From: Nymphaea colorata
Taxonomy: Eukaryota; Streptophyta; Magnoliopsida; Nymphaeales; Nymphaeaceae
Reading direction: 5' to 3'
Assembly: GCF_008831285.2 (NCBI RefSeq)
Contig: NC_045139.1
Span: 34,693,706-34,757,705, forward strand
Length of the DNA: 64,000 bases
Shown in pieces: positions 36,301 to 48,666 of the stretch (position 1 is its first letter; each line of letters starts with the position of its first letter). The notes beneath the pieces are model-generated. The model saw only the letters and a program-made list of their open reading frames with translations, made no database searches and had not been told where the DNA came from. The position numbers were made by a program, and so were the translations under genes.

Positions 36301-39300
36301 TTGGATAGACTAGAACCCTGAATACTTTCATTTTCAGGACAACTTGCCGGAATCGATCTGTTTGAGAGCGATCCTGCAAAACTAAATACACTGTTACTGT
36401 GAACTTGTAAAATCATGCAGCAGATGTTCTCATTCTGCAGGAAATGTTAGTAATAGTTAATCTAATATTTTACCATAGCAACTTGGAGGCGAGTTGTTCG
36501 AGGGGCTTCCTTGATGCCTGAGCAAATTAGCTTCCTCAAGGTCCAAATCATGAGATATTTGTTGCATCAGACTGCAGAAAAGTTGATTTCTCCTATAAGA
36601 CATTAAGTCACTCTGGAAAATATAATAAGGAATCCTGTTTCATGTGTGCGAGCTTGTATATGTTCACATACGTCAACTGTTGCATCAGAATGAAGTTGTC
36701 ATTTCTTCATTCATATAGCAGCATAGAGAAAAATGCGCTTAGTAATGGTTCAACATGGTTGATGTTCATGTACAGTGACCTTGACTTTGTCACGTGCAGA
36801 AGTTTTACAAACCTGAAATGGTGATGGGATCTGAACTTTAACAATGATGGGTATTTTCACAGTTTCATAAAATAAAAATAAAAATAAAAAACTCATTGAA
36901 TTTTCCAATAAAAATCAAAACATATGGTTATTATATCGTAAGTTTATAAAATTGCAATGGTGGCGGGACTGGTGAAAAGAAATTCTAATGGTGATGACTC
37001 ACGGGCAATTAGAGAGAAACTATCAATTCATTTACATTTCTAAGGTATAAACTTGTGTGAACTTGTCAAAATCTCTTTCTCCATTTCTCTCCCTCCCTCT
37101 CTCACGTACAATGGCATGCATGTGAGAATGCATACATGTACAACCACACAAGAGGAAGAAACTGCCCCATAATTCAGATTGGAGTTTCAACCTTTGGAAA
37201 CAGGTAGTCGAACATTTGTCTCTGTATACTGTATAGATATTGCAGGAATGCAAACATTCCTAAAAGATGAACTGTAGAAGCTTGTCCATGTCAATTAATT
37301 GATGTAAACCCATGAATCAGTCTGAAATTGGCTGTCTACTGGCTCATGGGGCAGCCAGTTTGACTTGGCAACACGTCCAGATCAGATCATAAATTTTATA
37401 GTGTATTTTTACTATAAATTGATGACGAAGTTGAGCATATCTATTAAATAACAAGTATCAGATAATACAATTAAATAACAATAATTTATGAAATAACGAA
37501 GAAAGAATGACAACTATAAGCAACACACATTAGATTACTTTGTTTCTAATAGAGAATTATAGATTATTTCTTATGATATCGAGTAATAGTTATATAATCA
37601 GTCTGAACGAACAGTTTAAACCGAGCAATCTTGAGCTGATTCAATCATTCCAGAATCAAGTCCTATAGGGTTTGGCTGCATTTGGATCAATTTTTTACTC
37701 TTGACCCAGTCCCTTGAGGATCCAAGCTGACGTGAGCAATTTTTTAGTCGATTACCCAGGTTTGCTAACTATGGGCCAATTACAGCATATGTTCTTTCCA
37801 ATAAAGCAGCAGACCTGAAAGAGGATGTATTTAAAAATGAGATTGACTAAAAAATCTTATATATGCTATCTCTCAGTATCAAGTAAAATGACAAAGAAAA
37901 AGTCCTCGTGGCAACCTTAATACATCTGGTAACAGCTTTTTCTGTGAAAATACACAAGCCAGCAGCAAGCCAGTAACTTGGTTGCTTATGTGCTGATAGA
38001 CAGAAACTCAACTCAAAGAGGAGAACAGCCAAAAAAGTAAAGGGAAGCAGGTTGTGAGGAGAATACCACCGTCTTGCACCCCCAGGACGGCTTGGCTCCA
38101 GCTTTATCCGCTTCCCTGCAATATCACTTCTATTTAAAGCTCTCAGAGCTGCGTCAGCTGCTCTTACATCATAAAATTCAATAAACTTGTGGTGACGCTT
38201 GTGAGGTGTTTCGCGAATCTACAGTAAACAACAAGCATGTAAATCGGAGTATAAAGAATTGTTCAAGAAAGAGGTCCTAGGAAGAAGAGAAGCAGGTAAT
38301 AACCTCTTTAATTTCACCATAAACACCAAAAATCTGGCGAAGATCATCATTGGAAACAGAAGAATCAAGGTTGAACACCACAAGTGTACCCTGATTTATA
38401 TCTTTCTCTGAAGGATTGTCCTGCTAATAGTAATAATGCAGCGTCTTCATATATTGAATAAATAATAGATAAAAATGCAAATGCAATAAATGGAAAATGG
38501 GACGAAATGCATGCCATTATGCTCGTGCAGCAAGGACTGTCTCTGATCTAGCAAAAAAGAGAACCATAAGAAAAAAAGGGAATCCTGAAAAAACCATATC
38601 AGCTAAAGCCATTTTCCTAGATTTCGCACTGGTGTAGGGAACAAAAGGCTAGTTTAGTCCACTGAAAAAAGAGTTAGAAGAAGATTGCTTCAAATGTCAT
38701 AACCAAGAACACGGATGAAATGTATAAGCCAAATTTATTGCAAATCCTTGAAATACCCAAAAATTTGAGAAAAGATGTATACAAGAATAATATGCAGTCA
38801 GGCCTGGTGCTTTTACAATCATCAGATACCCAGACACAAACTATTATTACAGGCTTACTGTAGAAATGAGATCAAGAGATTAAGATGGACATCGTCAAGT
38901 TAAAATATCAGATAAAAAGAATGAAAAATTTTGCGTAGCCTTGATCAAGGAGAGGGGCTACAGAGTACAGAGTCAAAATAGTAAGGAAAAATATTACATC
39001 AGATTCAGCTATCAGGGGAACAGCAAGAATGTAGCCCAAAAATAGGACATAATTGAAGACAGTTACCTTTGGTATGGAAAAGTGTATGTCAAGCTTGCGG
39101 CGTCTCAATGGTTTGTTCTGAAGTGCTCTCATAGCATTACGTGCTGATCTTATATCATAGTAAGAAATCATAACAAAACCTCGATGTTTGCAAGCAGTAT
39201 AAAGCGCACGAATATCACCGTATTGCTGAGAGCAAATGCAATGTCATCACAAGAAAGGAATAAGCGGTAGAAGAAAATGCTGCACATAGAACAACGTGGA

Positions 39301-42271
39301 AGAAAAGCTCAAGTACCTCAAATAGAGCACGTAGCTCTGCATCTTCCACATTACTGTTAATGTTCCTGACAAATAATGTTCTAGAAGGATGCTCACCATA
39401 AGGATGTTCTCCAGCAAAGGATCCATTTGATCCTATCTGCTGGCTGTTTGAAATAACACCAACAAGGTCAGCGGTCTTATTGTTTCCATAACAGGTCAGA
39501 CTGTCATCAGCTTCTAATTCCATTCCACCTACACTGCTGAACAAATCAAAGTCTTCCATATCATCACCATTCTTAGTTTTAGAAACAAAATCAGTTCCAT
39601 CAATAACTCCAGAAAATAAATCATCATCATCAGGGAGCAGATTTCCAATTGTTTGTGCCTCTATCTCATCGAGAGACTCAAAAGGTTCATCCTCCTCAAA
39701 ATGAGCGGTAGCAGTATCTATAGAGTGACCAAATACATCATCACGAGATGATATCCTCACTGCATGCTCAAAAAGAAAAGTTACTTAGAGGAAAAGTAAA
39801 AGCATAATTGACAACTACAGGACATATTAAGCTCTGAAAAGAAATGGCATGGAAAGAAATATATAGAGCAAGAGCTATATGAAAAGATGAATCACCTAAC
39901 ACCAAATTGCCAAATAAACGTAAATTATTAATGATTGAACTGAAGAATAAATCAAACTGGTGCAGAAAAGATACCCACTTTTCTTTTCAAATATTTCTGA
40001 CAAAGAGCTAGAAAAGAGGCCACTTTCATGCTGAGGCTTGATCTTATCAACCTTGCTGTTTTCCGTAAACAACGACGAAGGCTTTAAACAGAAGTTTGCT
40101 TGGCTGGCAAAGTTCTTGTCTGAAGTTCCCCAAGAAGCACTTGACAATGCAGCTGCTCTTTCAAATCCAATAACATTCCTTTCAGGGATTGTCTTGACTT
40201 TCTGCTCTTTGATAGGATAAGGCATTTTTTCTATACAGTCTAATGAGCGTGCTCCAATCAGTCCAAAGCTTTCAAGTGGAGAGGAAGAAACAGCATTCCT
40301 GGTTGACATCAGTGATATAACATTCGGTCCTGTGCCTGAGTGGATAAAACATTTCTTAGAGTTAGAAGATAATTCAGATACTTCTAGCGAAGAGCATATA
40401 AACAGATGAAGACAAAATTCAGTACCAGTTACTATGATGAGCTAAATGGCAGTTAGCCAAGAAAAAAGCACAATTTATTCCAATCCTCAACTTATACAAG
40501 AGGATCAATAAGTTTTTACAGGAATTCCAGTTCGGCAGTATATAATATCAGCCACCTATCAACTTAATTGCCGGTTTACAATGTGATACATGTAAAGCTA
40601 TTTTTTTTTTAAAATGACCACTTTATTTTGATTTTGAAAAATAATTTTATCCGTTTATTTTACACCTGATAAACTCCCAATCATGTTCAACAGACTGCAG
40701 ACAATCAATCTTCAAACTTCTTATATCTATCTAATACACATTAATACATATAAGAGAAAAACCAAGTAAAATGTCTTAGTTTAAATTTTCCACCAAGAAA
40801 ATCTTAGATAAATGAAGAAACCTTCTATCTTACTAATTTCACGAATAGAAAGAAAAGGATGGGCTCAGGCTGTAGAGGAAGCATCTAAATTCAATGTCAA
40901 TCATCTCCTTCAGTTTGATGATTTGAAAAGGAACAGATGGAAGAACCATATTTGAAAGTATGAATAGAGATGCCTAATGATTACAAAGACTTCTATCAAG
41001 GGAGCACATTTCTGTAACTCATTAACAAACAGGACTTATAGATCATCTCCAGCTCTTCTGAAGGATGATATTTGTTAACATATAAACGGATAATATTAGT
41101 TCTGTTTCTGGCATTTGCACACAGATCACTTTGTAAGCCCTGCAGTACCCCATGTTCTACCTTGTTTTCAGCACTTCATACTATTTCTGAATGTCACGTG
41201 TGGGATTTCAGCCTACCCCGTCCATCTATGAGTAAATTCTCTTTCACTCATATACTTCACTTGCTGGAGCTAGATCAAGTTTTGTTTTTGTCTTTTTCTC
41301 CTTTTTGTCTTTTAAGAGTTTCAGCTTACCGTCATTTGGACATGTTGCCAATGCAATTTCCGTGTATTCCGCAGATGTGCCAAGAAACTATAGAAGACTG
41401 TCATTTCAATCTTCATTGGAACTCCGATCATTTGTGGCCAATGAAAACTGCAATACCCTTCCATTATGAACCACGAAATGAATTTCCTGGGTCTGACCAT
41501 GTGTCATTTGAAATGTATGGTTGTGTATCTGCCACTTCGACCAATGTGTCATGCTTATCATGCATATGATGCCTTCCTTTTTACAGATGTCTACTGTTTC
41601 TTCACTGGTCAGGCTTAAGGAATGTCCTGGGAAAAGTTACTAGAAAACGGTGTTGGGGTGGTCCTCCTCTTATATATATTCAAGGGATCATATATTTGAC
41701 ATATATTAAAATCCTCCATATACTTACTTTAATTTACTTTGAGCCAGAAACATTCACAGAGCTGCGATGCGAGGTGGGATGAAGATATTCCAGCCATTAA
41801 ATAAGCATTTAGAAACAAGAAGACTAAAGTAACAGAAAAGACAATGGCATTTCCAAGATAAATGGGGAGCTTCTTATAGCATGACTAAGAAAAATCTCAC
41901 TCACAGAATGGAAATTCAATGCACTCACCTCGGATGTCTGATGATGGCTCATTCTTCCAGAAACCAATTTGCCTCTACATATTAGTGAAACCAGAGTCTT
42001 TGTTAAAGGGGGGAAGTAAATATATGGTAAACCACGAAGAAATTGGGGGCTGGGGGATATTAATAAAATTTAAAATGCCAAATTTACTAGGAAAAACTTC
42101 TTCTCTAGAAGCAGGAAAAGAAAATCTTGCCTCTACAGGGAAGTGGACATCTTCAGCAAAGAAGGATGTTCCCAGGCGTGAAACATGCGGGGAGGATGCA
42201 GTCTTTTGCTCCATTCTGTTCTCAAAGTCGCGCCGATTTACCAGATTTCTGTTCGCGATATCAGATGGCAT
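33378..42271 (-). CDS. ML: Mei2-like RNA-binding protein, three RRMs
   Basis: Fourteen coding exons on the minus strand join in frame to 1026 aa: 42271-42137, 41974-41929, 40335-39979, 39759-39317, 39225-39067, 38420-38304, 38218-38070, 36571-36474, 36373-35933, 35279-34637, 34553-34469, 34376-34308, 34223-34044 and 33536-33378. The start MPSDIANRNL fits the family. Seen in order: RQIGFWKNEP; EAQTIGNLLPDDDDLF (about 213-228); FDLFSSVGGMEL; RRM1 (304-376, LFVRNI and KHRGFVMI); RRM2 (391-463, LVVFNL and HHKFIEF); a long Gly/Ser/Pro/His-rich linker; and the Mei2-type RRM3 (853-960, LMIKNIPNKYTSKML and NVGYAFIN). RRM3 is the family signature. In fission yeast Mei2 binds meiRNA to drive meiosis; plant homologues act in meiosis and vegetative development. 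All key RNP residues are present and no lesion was found. Nuclear or cytoplasmic RNA binding is inferred from the family. Confidence 0.96.
34224..34241 (-). promoter_or_regulatory. CT-repeat polypyrimidine tract before Mei2-like exon 13
   Basis: On the transcribed strand a CT dinucleotide run leads into TACAG, then exon 13 (GCATTTAATGGC) starting at 34223. The microsatellite serves as the polypyrimidine tract. Confidence 0.7.
38421..38426 (-). promoter_or_regulatory. Tandem NAGNAG acceptor at Mei2-like exon 6
   Basis: The intron end reads TAGCAG. Using the distal AG starts the exon at Asp (DNPSEKD, as in relatives); using the proximal AG inserts one Gln between RRM1 and RRM2. Both keep the frame. 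Confidence 0.7.
40336..41928 (-). other. Mei2-like gene intron 2
   Basis: 1593-bp intron between the RQIGFWKNEPSSDIR exon and the exon starting with GTGPNVISLM. The antisense strand has a 165-codon open frame (41072-41569) without a start at its left end and without a recognisable domain. Confidence 0.85.
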
Positions 42272-43480
42272 TCTGCATTTCTGAGAATCCGAAACTAAGC
42301 CTTCCAAAGCAGCCACTTCTTTAATCCGCAGCTCCAACTCCTTGAACAATCAAAAGGACATCTAGCACTTGCGACTAGCAACAATTACCTGATCCACAAG
42401 ACAAAGTAACAACAGAGTTTCCATCAAATTAGTTTGTTGTTTCTTCCTTTTTCTTTAACGATTGAAGTGCAGCTGGGTGAACTTAATTGACAAGTATCAA
42501 GCAAATCCTGTCCAGAGACTTCCAATATATGGTAAATGGCAAAAAAAATCCCATCTAGGGGAAAAAGAAAAAAGAAATCCATCCCCTCACCGTCCACAAA
42601 TTGCTCCTAGTAGTAAAATTTTCTAAGAAAAACAGTTGGATCATGCAACAACAACAGAATTATGTTTCCACGTGAACAGAAAACCCAAAAACTGACAAAA
42701 TTGAGCATCAAATCCAAAATTTCAGAAATTCAGACGGAATCCAGGAAGCCAGTGATGATTGGAAAGAGATGAGTGTAAAAAAGCTCAAAATTGAACTCGC
42801 TCTCCCTCTCAAAATGGAAAACAGAAACTGCTCAAAAAGCACCAAATGCAGGACTAAGAACGGACAGTCGGTCTGACTCCAGGCAAAAAAGAGAAACCGG
42901 GAAGAAAAACAAAAGAAAGGACATTAGAAATCAAGCGATCCCTCACCGGATCGTGACTTCCAGAAATCCGAGACGCCTGTCAGCCTGCGATCCCCCGTCT
43001 GCTATCGGTGAAATTTCGGTTGCTCGCCGCGACACGCAGCAAAGAGTGTCGCCTAGCGCATTTAAGCCCAAAGCTTCAGGTTTCGAATGGATGGATTACG
43101 GCACAAGACAGGGGTCTTACGAAACCTCGGGAACCGTGCCGTGGAGAACCACCAAAGCACCCCCTTTTCCCCTCATCGCAAGGAAAATGCGAATATCGCT
43201 CCTCAAAAATGGTACGTAAGGAAGAGGAAAAAGCAAGCCCTAGCACTCTTCCTCCTTCCCTCCAGGTGTACTACCAGGTAGGACGTCGATCTTCCCGCCG
43301 ATCCGCCGGAAAATCCTACAATTTCCGGCGAACAAAGTCTAAGAAGATCCGATCGGCTTCCACAACCATTCCAAACCCTCGATCGACTTTGCTTGTCGCT
43401 TTCTTCCTCCTCCCGCTCTACCTGTCTCTCGATACTGCGAAAAGAGACGACAGAGAAAGAGAAGAACACGGAATTTTTAT
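42272..43480 (-). promoter_or_regulatory. Mei2-like gene 5' leader with probable intron, and promoter
   Basis: The block 42950-43450 is GC-rich and leader-like on the minus strand. It ends in a strong donor (CCG/GTGAGG, 42947/42946). A matching acceptor (GGATCAG before GTAATTG, about 42390) lies upstream of the ATG at 42271, so a 5' UTR intron of about 560 bp is likely. Family members often have such leader introns. The transcription start is probably between 43350 and 43480; no clear TATA box. Open plus-strand frames here are antisense and show no domain. Confidence 0.5.
42350..42361 (-). promoter_or_regulatory. Possible minimal uORF in Mei2-like leader
   Basis: ATG-TCC-TTT-TGA on the minus strand, ending 78 bases upstream of the main ATG. 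It is transcribed if the leader acceptor lies at about 42390. Very short uORFs can lower downstream initiation. Exonic status is inferred. Confidence 0.4.
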
Positions 43481-45528
43481 GGATAAATGCTCCAACCAAA
43501 CCTTCTCCAACGAACGCGACGAGAGAGAAGGAGAAGCTCGGGAGAAGAAAAGGGCAAAAAATGAAGGACCAATTTTTTACCACATTTTCCAAAAGCATTC
43601 TCGATTTCTGAAAATTTCCATACAATTCAAATACTTTCCACGTTGTGGAACCTACGTTTTTTACTTTTTTCAATTATGCTGAAAGTGTTGAGAACTGGTT
43701 GGCTATACACTCACAGCATCTAATCTAAAATCATGTTTTGAAAAAATATATATAATAACGATATGCATCTCAACTTTAAAAACTTAATATAATTTAAAAA
43801 ATTAAAATTCAGCTATTGGCCAAAAAAAATTTTGATACAAAATAACAAAAACCCTTCTAGAAAAACCCATTCCTCTCTTAGTTTCCAAAACATTTGTTGT
43901 GATTTAATTAGGTAATTTTATTATTTCATGCCACAAATTAATAGTTCTTATCATTAGGCAGAACTTTGAGATATTTTTTAATTAAATGCCTATTCATTAA
44001 GTTTCAAAAGCTAAGCAAGATTATTTGCCCAAATAATAATGTGCATTTTGTAATTTTTTGTTCGGCTGCTTGTTTAGTCTAAACTTAAAAAACTACCTCC
44101 AAAGCAACTTAAAAATGAAATCTTCGACTCCTATAGTGAGAGGGACAAGGAGTAATGGTAAACAGCAAATTGCCCTTAAATGGAATCGTGTGTATTGCAA
44201 AATTCTAGAATTTAGAGCCTTTTAATTTTATGCTTAAAGTGAAAGGACCTCGCGTGAAAATGTTTTCCAACGCTAGATAACCGAGTGATATCCGGTGGCG
44301 CAAAGGTGGGGCGGACTTATTTTTACCGCGGTAGAAAATTTTTTTACTATCCGTCTATCCCCCCTCGACGCGCGGATGGCCTGGATTTGCTCTTCCCCAT
44401 TTCAACCTCCTCCGGTGCTTCATGCAGTTTTTACCCACCGGGACCCTTCTCGGCATCCGACGTGGCATGGTGAAAAAAGGAAAGTCGTGAAAGGTGAACT
44501 TGCGTCAAAATCTTTCTGATAGGTCGTGTGGACCAAACTCTTACACACAAAATTACATAAATGCCCTTGAGCGGAATCACTGGTTGTGGCTTGTTTCCAA
44601 ATCGAGTCGGCTCGAATAATCCGTTTTTAACATCGGGGAGGAGTCTTGGATTTTGTCCCTTTCTTTATAAATAAATGCAGGTCTTTTAACCGCGGTTAAA
44701 GAGAGGTCTTCAAGTCGCTGCTTATAAGATTTACCTGGGTTAATTTTACGCCAAATAACTGTATATTTTTACCTTATAAATATAAACATAAAGGCCGAAG
44801 TCCCCATCAAACACTTCATCTTACTTTTGATGTATAACTTAATTTACAAGCTATATAATTGTGTATGTGATAGATGTAACCATATATAGAATGTTACAAA
44901 AGACAATATTGCTGCCATAATATATCGACTCAATTTGCTTTGCCTTTTTTATGTTGTAAATATTTAAAAAAAATGAAATTGAAAAATAAAAGTTAGGAAG
45001 CAAAAGTTCTATGTCAGCTTTGTACTATCTCGATCATAAGTAAAAGCTACATATGTTTATCAAATAAAAGACAAAAAGGGATATAAACAGTAGCACGAAA
45101 GTTCAAGTGCTCTCTTTAAATACGAAAACGAACCGAAAACGAGACACCAGTTAGTGAAAAATTTGTGCACTTAACATAATGTCGTATATACATTAGAAAC
45201 ATAAGATAAAACAATAAAAAAATTATTTATTTTAGAAGCAGGAGCTTAATTTTCTATTGTTTAACTGCGTATCTTGCAAATAATCATACTAGAGTTGCGA
45301 TTCATGGCTAAGAAAAAAGATGAGTAGAATAAGAAGTAAATTTCTCGCCATTTTCGCACCCGTCCAAGCTGGTGGGGATCTAATATCCGATCGAGTATAT
45401 TCCAGTACTTCCTCGTTATAAAGAACGACGGAGTTGGTGGGCCCCACGATACTTGTCGTTGTTGTTGGACGGAAAAAGGATGAGCGTATTACGTTCAATA
45501 CGGAAAATTGAGATCCAAACTGGACCAT
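43481..45528. other. Intergenic DNA upstream of Mei2-like gene
   Basis: Mostly AT-rich. A GC-richer patch at about 44285-44480 (TTTACCGCGGTAGAAAA, CTCGACGCGCGGATGG) looks promoter-like, but no coding exon follows on either strand. A CCGCGGTTAAAG motif recurs near 44689. Confidence 0.4.
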
Positions 45529-45727
45529 GTCTAATTTTCTTTAAGAGCCAACCAAATGTGGGCTGGGCCTGGGGTGGCCACCTGCCCACACGGCCCAGGT
45601 TCAGTCTGATTAGGTCCAATGGAATGAGGTGTCTAATTTTCTTTAAGAGCCAAATGTGGGCTGGGCCTGGGTGGCCACCTGCCCACACGGCCCAGGTTCA
45701 GTCTGATTAGGTCAAATGGAATGAGGT
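45529..45727. repeat. Two-copy tandem duplication, about 100 bp
   Basis: Units 45529-45630 and 45631-45727 run head to tail from GTCTAATTTTCTTTAAGAGC to GGAATGAGGT. They differ by a 4-base indel, a 1-base indel and one substitution, so the event is recent. Each unit contains a GGGCTGGGCCTGG...CCACACGGCCCAGG imperfect palindrome. Confidence 0.95.
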
Positions 45728-46346
45728 GCTTCCACTAGACCCAGGTCTACGCCACAGAGTTTTTGTCATATCATTGTTGGGAGTGAGACTTTCTCTTTCT
45801 CTATCAAAAAGGAAATGGAATGAGAGAAAGAAGAAGACACATGTGGTTCAGAGATAATGTTTTCTTACGTTCACTGCTGCATAGAGTTTTTCACTATATG
45901 GAAAAAATTAGATAGTACAACAAATTTTCCCTCCCTCTCTGAAACCTGAGATTTTGGGCAAATTCGAGAAAACATAATAAGGGTCGTGAGTCTTGTAATT
46001 GAATCTTTGGCCTCCCATGAAAAATCTACTAAATAGTACTAGACCCGTAGAAGGTAGTTTGGCAAATGAAATATTTAGGTTTTACAAACTGCTTTAAAAA
46101 TTAGAATAAGTTGATGAACACCTAGTTCTAGTGTTTCATGAATATGCTACGATAATTGAGGTAGATTTATCAAACATTTACACAATATTTAAACTACCAA
46201 ACGACCGCTACGGGATGAAGGAAAGATGAGCACTTTTGCTTTAGTTGAAAGTGGTATGATAACACGATCCTCTTACTCACGCTACGTCGTCGAAAACCTA
46301 TCGTCCTTTCCTTGATAAGTTACTTAATGTCTGTTAGCCTTAAAAG
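45728..46346. other. Intergenic DNA, no gene seen
   Basis: AT-rich sequence without domains or clear repeats. Confidence 0.4.
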
Positions 46347-46558
46347 TAGTGGCGAGACCAGAAAATTTTGGCTGAGGGACACTAACTGATCTTTCGTTTG
46401 GACGGATGAGTACTTATGGGGCACTGACTTAGGTTTGGTGTGAGCACTATATGTGGTTGGACTTAGTTGAACATTGGTCTAGCTTAGTGCACAATACATG
46501 ATTTCAAGGGCTAGCGTGAGCAGTCGCCCACACCAATCACACAGTAGCTCCGTTATTG
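46347..46558. mobile_element. hAT-type MITE, diverged member
   Basis: 212 bp beginning TAGTGGCGAGACCAGAAAAT and ending GTAGCTCCGTTATTG, the diverged form of the CAGNGGCGGAGCC family terminus. Flanked by CTTAAAAG and CTTAAAAA, a 7 of 8 match that fits an 8-bp hAT target duplication. Interior carries GAGGGACACTAACTG and CAGTCGCCCACACCA, seen in related copies near 5122 and 56310-56415. Non-coding. Confidence 0.7.
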
Positions 46559-48193
46559 CTTAAAAAAAGCAATCTGTCATTGGCTTTTCACAACTAAAAC
46601 CTTGAAACCCTTTCTGTTTGGAAAGTTGAGTGGAAAGTTGAGTTAAAACTTGTGTGACTGTGAATGAAGCGTTGCATTGCATGGGGTTGAATTTCGGTGA
46701 TGACGTGACTATATGCGAAACATGAATAGCATTTTGAGTGAACTAAATGCCAAAATTTCAGTTGAAGTTTTCGTCGTAAATTCATCAACAAAATATCTTC
46801 TCGTCTTTCAATGTCGAGTTGAACTAATATAAATTGCTTTACTTAGGTGATTGACTGGGCGCATTTATAAGGATACAATAGTACTAAGGTTAAGATGATT
46901 TTGGAGTTTGAATCCGAGTCCCACCCGGATCCATATCCAAATTACTGAAGCTGGAGGACGAGTTCGTAAAACGGCGGTTTGATGAGGAGAGCGCGGGAGG
47001 GTGAGGGGTGAAAATTACGGTACGTGGTTCAAGGAGAAAAGGGTGGGCCGCTCCAATCATTTGGAGCAAGGCGCATATGTGGAATCCCGCCGTGGTCCCC
47101 ACCGTCTCTAAAAAAAAAAAATCAAAGAAAAAGGAAGGACTTGCTTTTCTAAAGAAAATGACGATATTAGTCTTCACGTCGAAGTTATTGACAGAAATAC
47201 CCCCATCCCGTATGGATGATGCGCCTCGTCCCGCAAGACTTACGTGCACGCGTCGGAGCGGCGGCAACCCCACACCACGGTGGGACCCACAGAAACGTAA
47301 CGTTATGGTCCCATGGACCACCGACTCGTGACAACGACGAAACTTGGTCCCGACCGCTAACGTCCCGAACCCTGGGCTCGTGTGGTCGGACGGAGTTACT
47401 CTGTGACTGACATAGGGGTTGTAATTAAGCTGGACCTACTACATCTAGCTAGGTTCAATCGCATATGGTGTTTACACCAGACTTTAGTTAGTGTACTAAA
47501 ATCACTTATTCTTTTAAGCAAGAGATCGATTAGTGCCTTTTTCAGCAAAAATTTGTTGGCTCCCCTCTCTCTAGATCTTGGTTTTTCTAAGCATAGGTAA
47601 ATCTGAACAAGTCCAAAGAATCATGAGCATATGAAGAATAGAGTCAGGAAAATTTTCACTTATTAATATAAAATTTTAAATTTTTAGAAGACACCCACAT
47701 ATAAATATAAATGAGAGAAATTATTCAGATATAACAATAAAAAGTATTTTTTAATTTTTATTTAGGGAAAATCATTTTAGTGCAAAAACTTTAAGATCAT
47801 AATCCTTCTAGGACCCTATTACTTAGGCGAACCTATACATCATGCAATTTAGGTGTTATTTTTGCCACCGACCAAACTTTCCGGCTAATGCGTTAAAGGG
47901 ACAAGAGAAAAGGTTCCAGTTTATCACAAGGTAAGCATTGCCGGCACACAGTTTGGAGATAGAGAGCAGGAAAAAGGTTGGCTTTTTCCGGTGGCGGTAA
48001 ACGAGGAAGAAACCCGGAAAAGAGTTTTTTTCTCATACGATCTGAAAACTAACAGCGCCGCGCCCATGGGTTGGACATCATCGACGTTCTTTTCTTTTTG
48101 TCTTTCCATATCAATTATCAACTCACAATAATAAATTAAGCAACAAACCGTCTACCTCCAATATATATTTATTTTTCTGATCAATTTAACTTC
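46559..48193. other. Intergenic DNA with a GC-rich patch
   Basis: 46890-47340 is GC-richer and carries ACGTGG-type and GGTGGGACCCAC motifs, typical of plant promoters or leaders. Open frames on both strands have no domain and no exon follows. The remainder is AT-rich and empty. Confidence 0.4.
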
Positions 48194-48578
48194 GGTAGCG
48201 TTTGGGACGAACCCCTTCAAAAAAAGTGGCTTGTTTGTCAAAACCTGGTTTTGTAAAAATGATTTTTAGAATTTTAATTTGAAATCGAAATTGAAATAGC
48301 AAAATAAATAAATCTGAAAACACAATTTTGACAAAGAATCAAAATATTAATTTTTAAATTTTTTATATAAGACAATTGAAATTTTATAAAAAAAAAATTG
48401 AGGAGGGTGAGGACTCCTGTGGGCCTCACTTTGGCTCGCCCCTGAGTCTGTCGACTAGATTTTATTTGCAGAGTTAGTTTTTTAAAAAAAATAGGCCACT
48501 TGAAAACTCGTTTTTCAGTGAAAAACCTACACTCAAACATAATGAAACGTCCTTTTTGTAGGCCACCCAAACACGCCA
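48194..48578. mobile_element. MITE-like element, GCGTTTGGG termini (weak)
   Basis: Begins GGTAGCGTTTGGGACG and ends ACCCAAACACGCC, whose reverse complement is GGCGTGTTTGGGT. Such ends are common in plant hAT- or PIF-type MITEs. An internal GCCACTTGAAAAC stretch mirrors AAGTGGCTTGTTTG near the left end. No target duplication identified. Confidence 0.4.
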
Positions 48579-48621
48579 AAAACAGCGTTTTGCCTCTAAA
48601 ACCCTTTTTTTTTTGTGTGCA

Positions 48622-48625
<4 letters not shown>

Positions 48626-48664
<39 letters not shown>
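48626..48664. repeat. TA microsatellite
   Basis: Uninterrupted TA run of about 38 bases. Confidence 0.95.

Positions 48665-48666
<2 letters not shown>

Noticed and set aside
43008-43682. 224-codon plus-strand frame
   Set aside because: Lies antisense over the probable Mei2-like leader; low complexity, no domain, no splice partners.
46890-47410. Frames of 143 and 107 codons on opposite strands
   Set aside because: GC-rich patch keeps both strands open; neither has a domain or exon neighbours.
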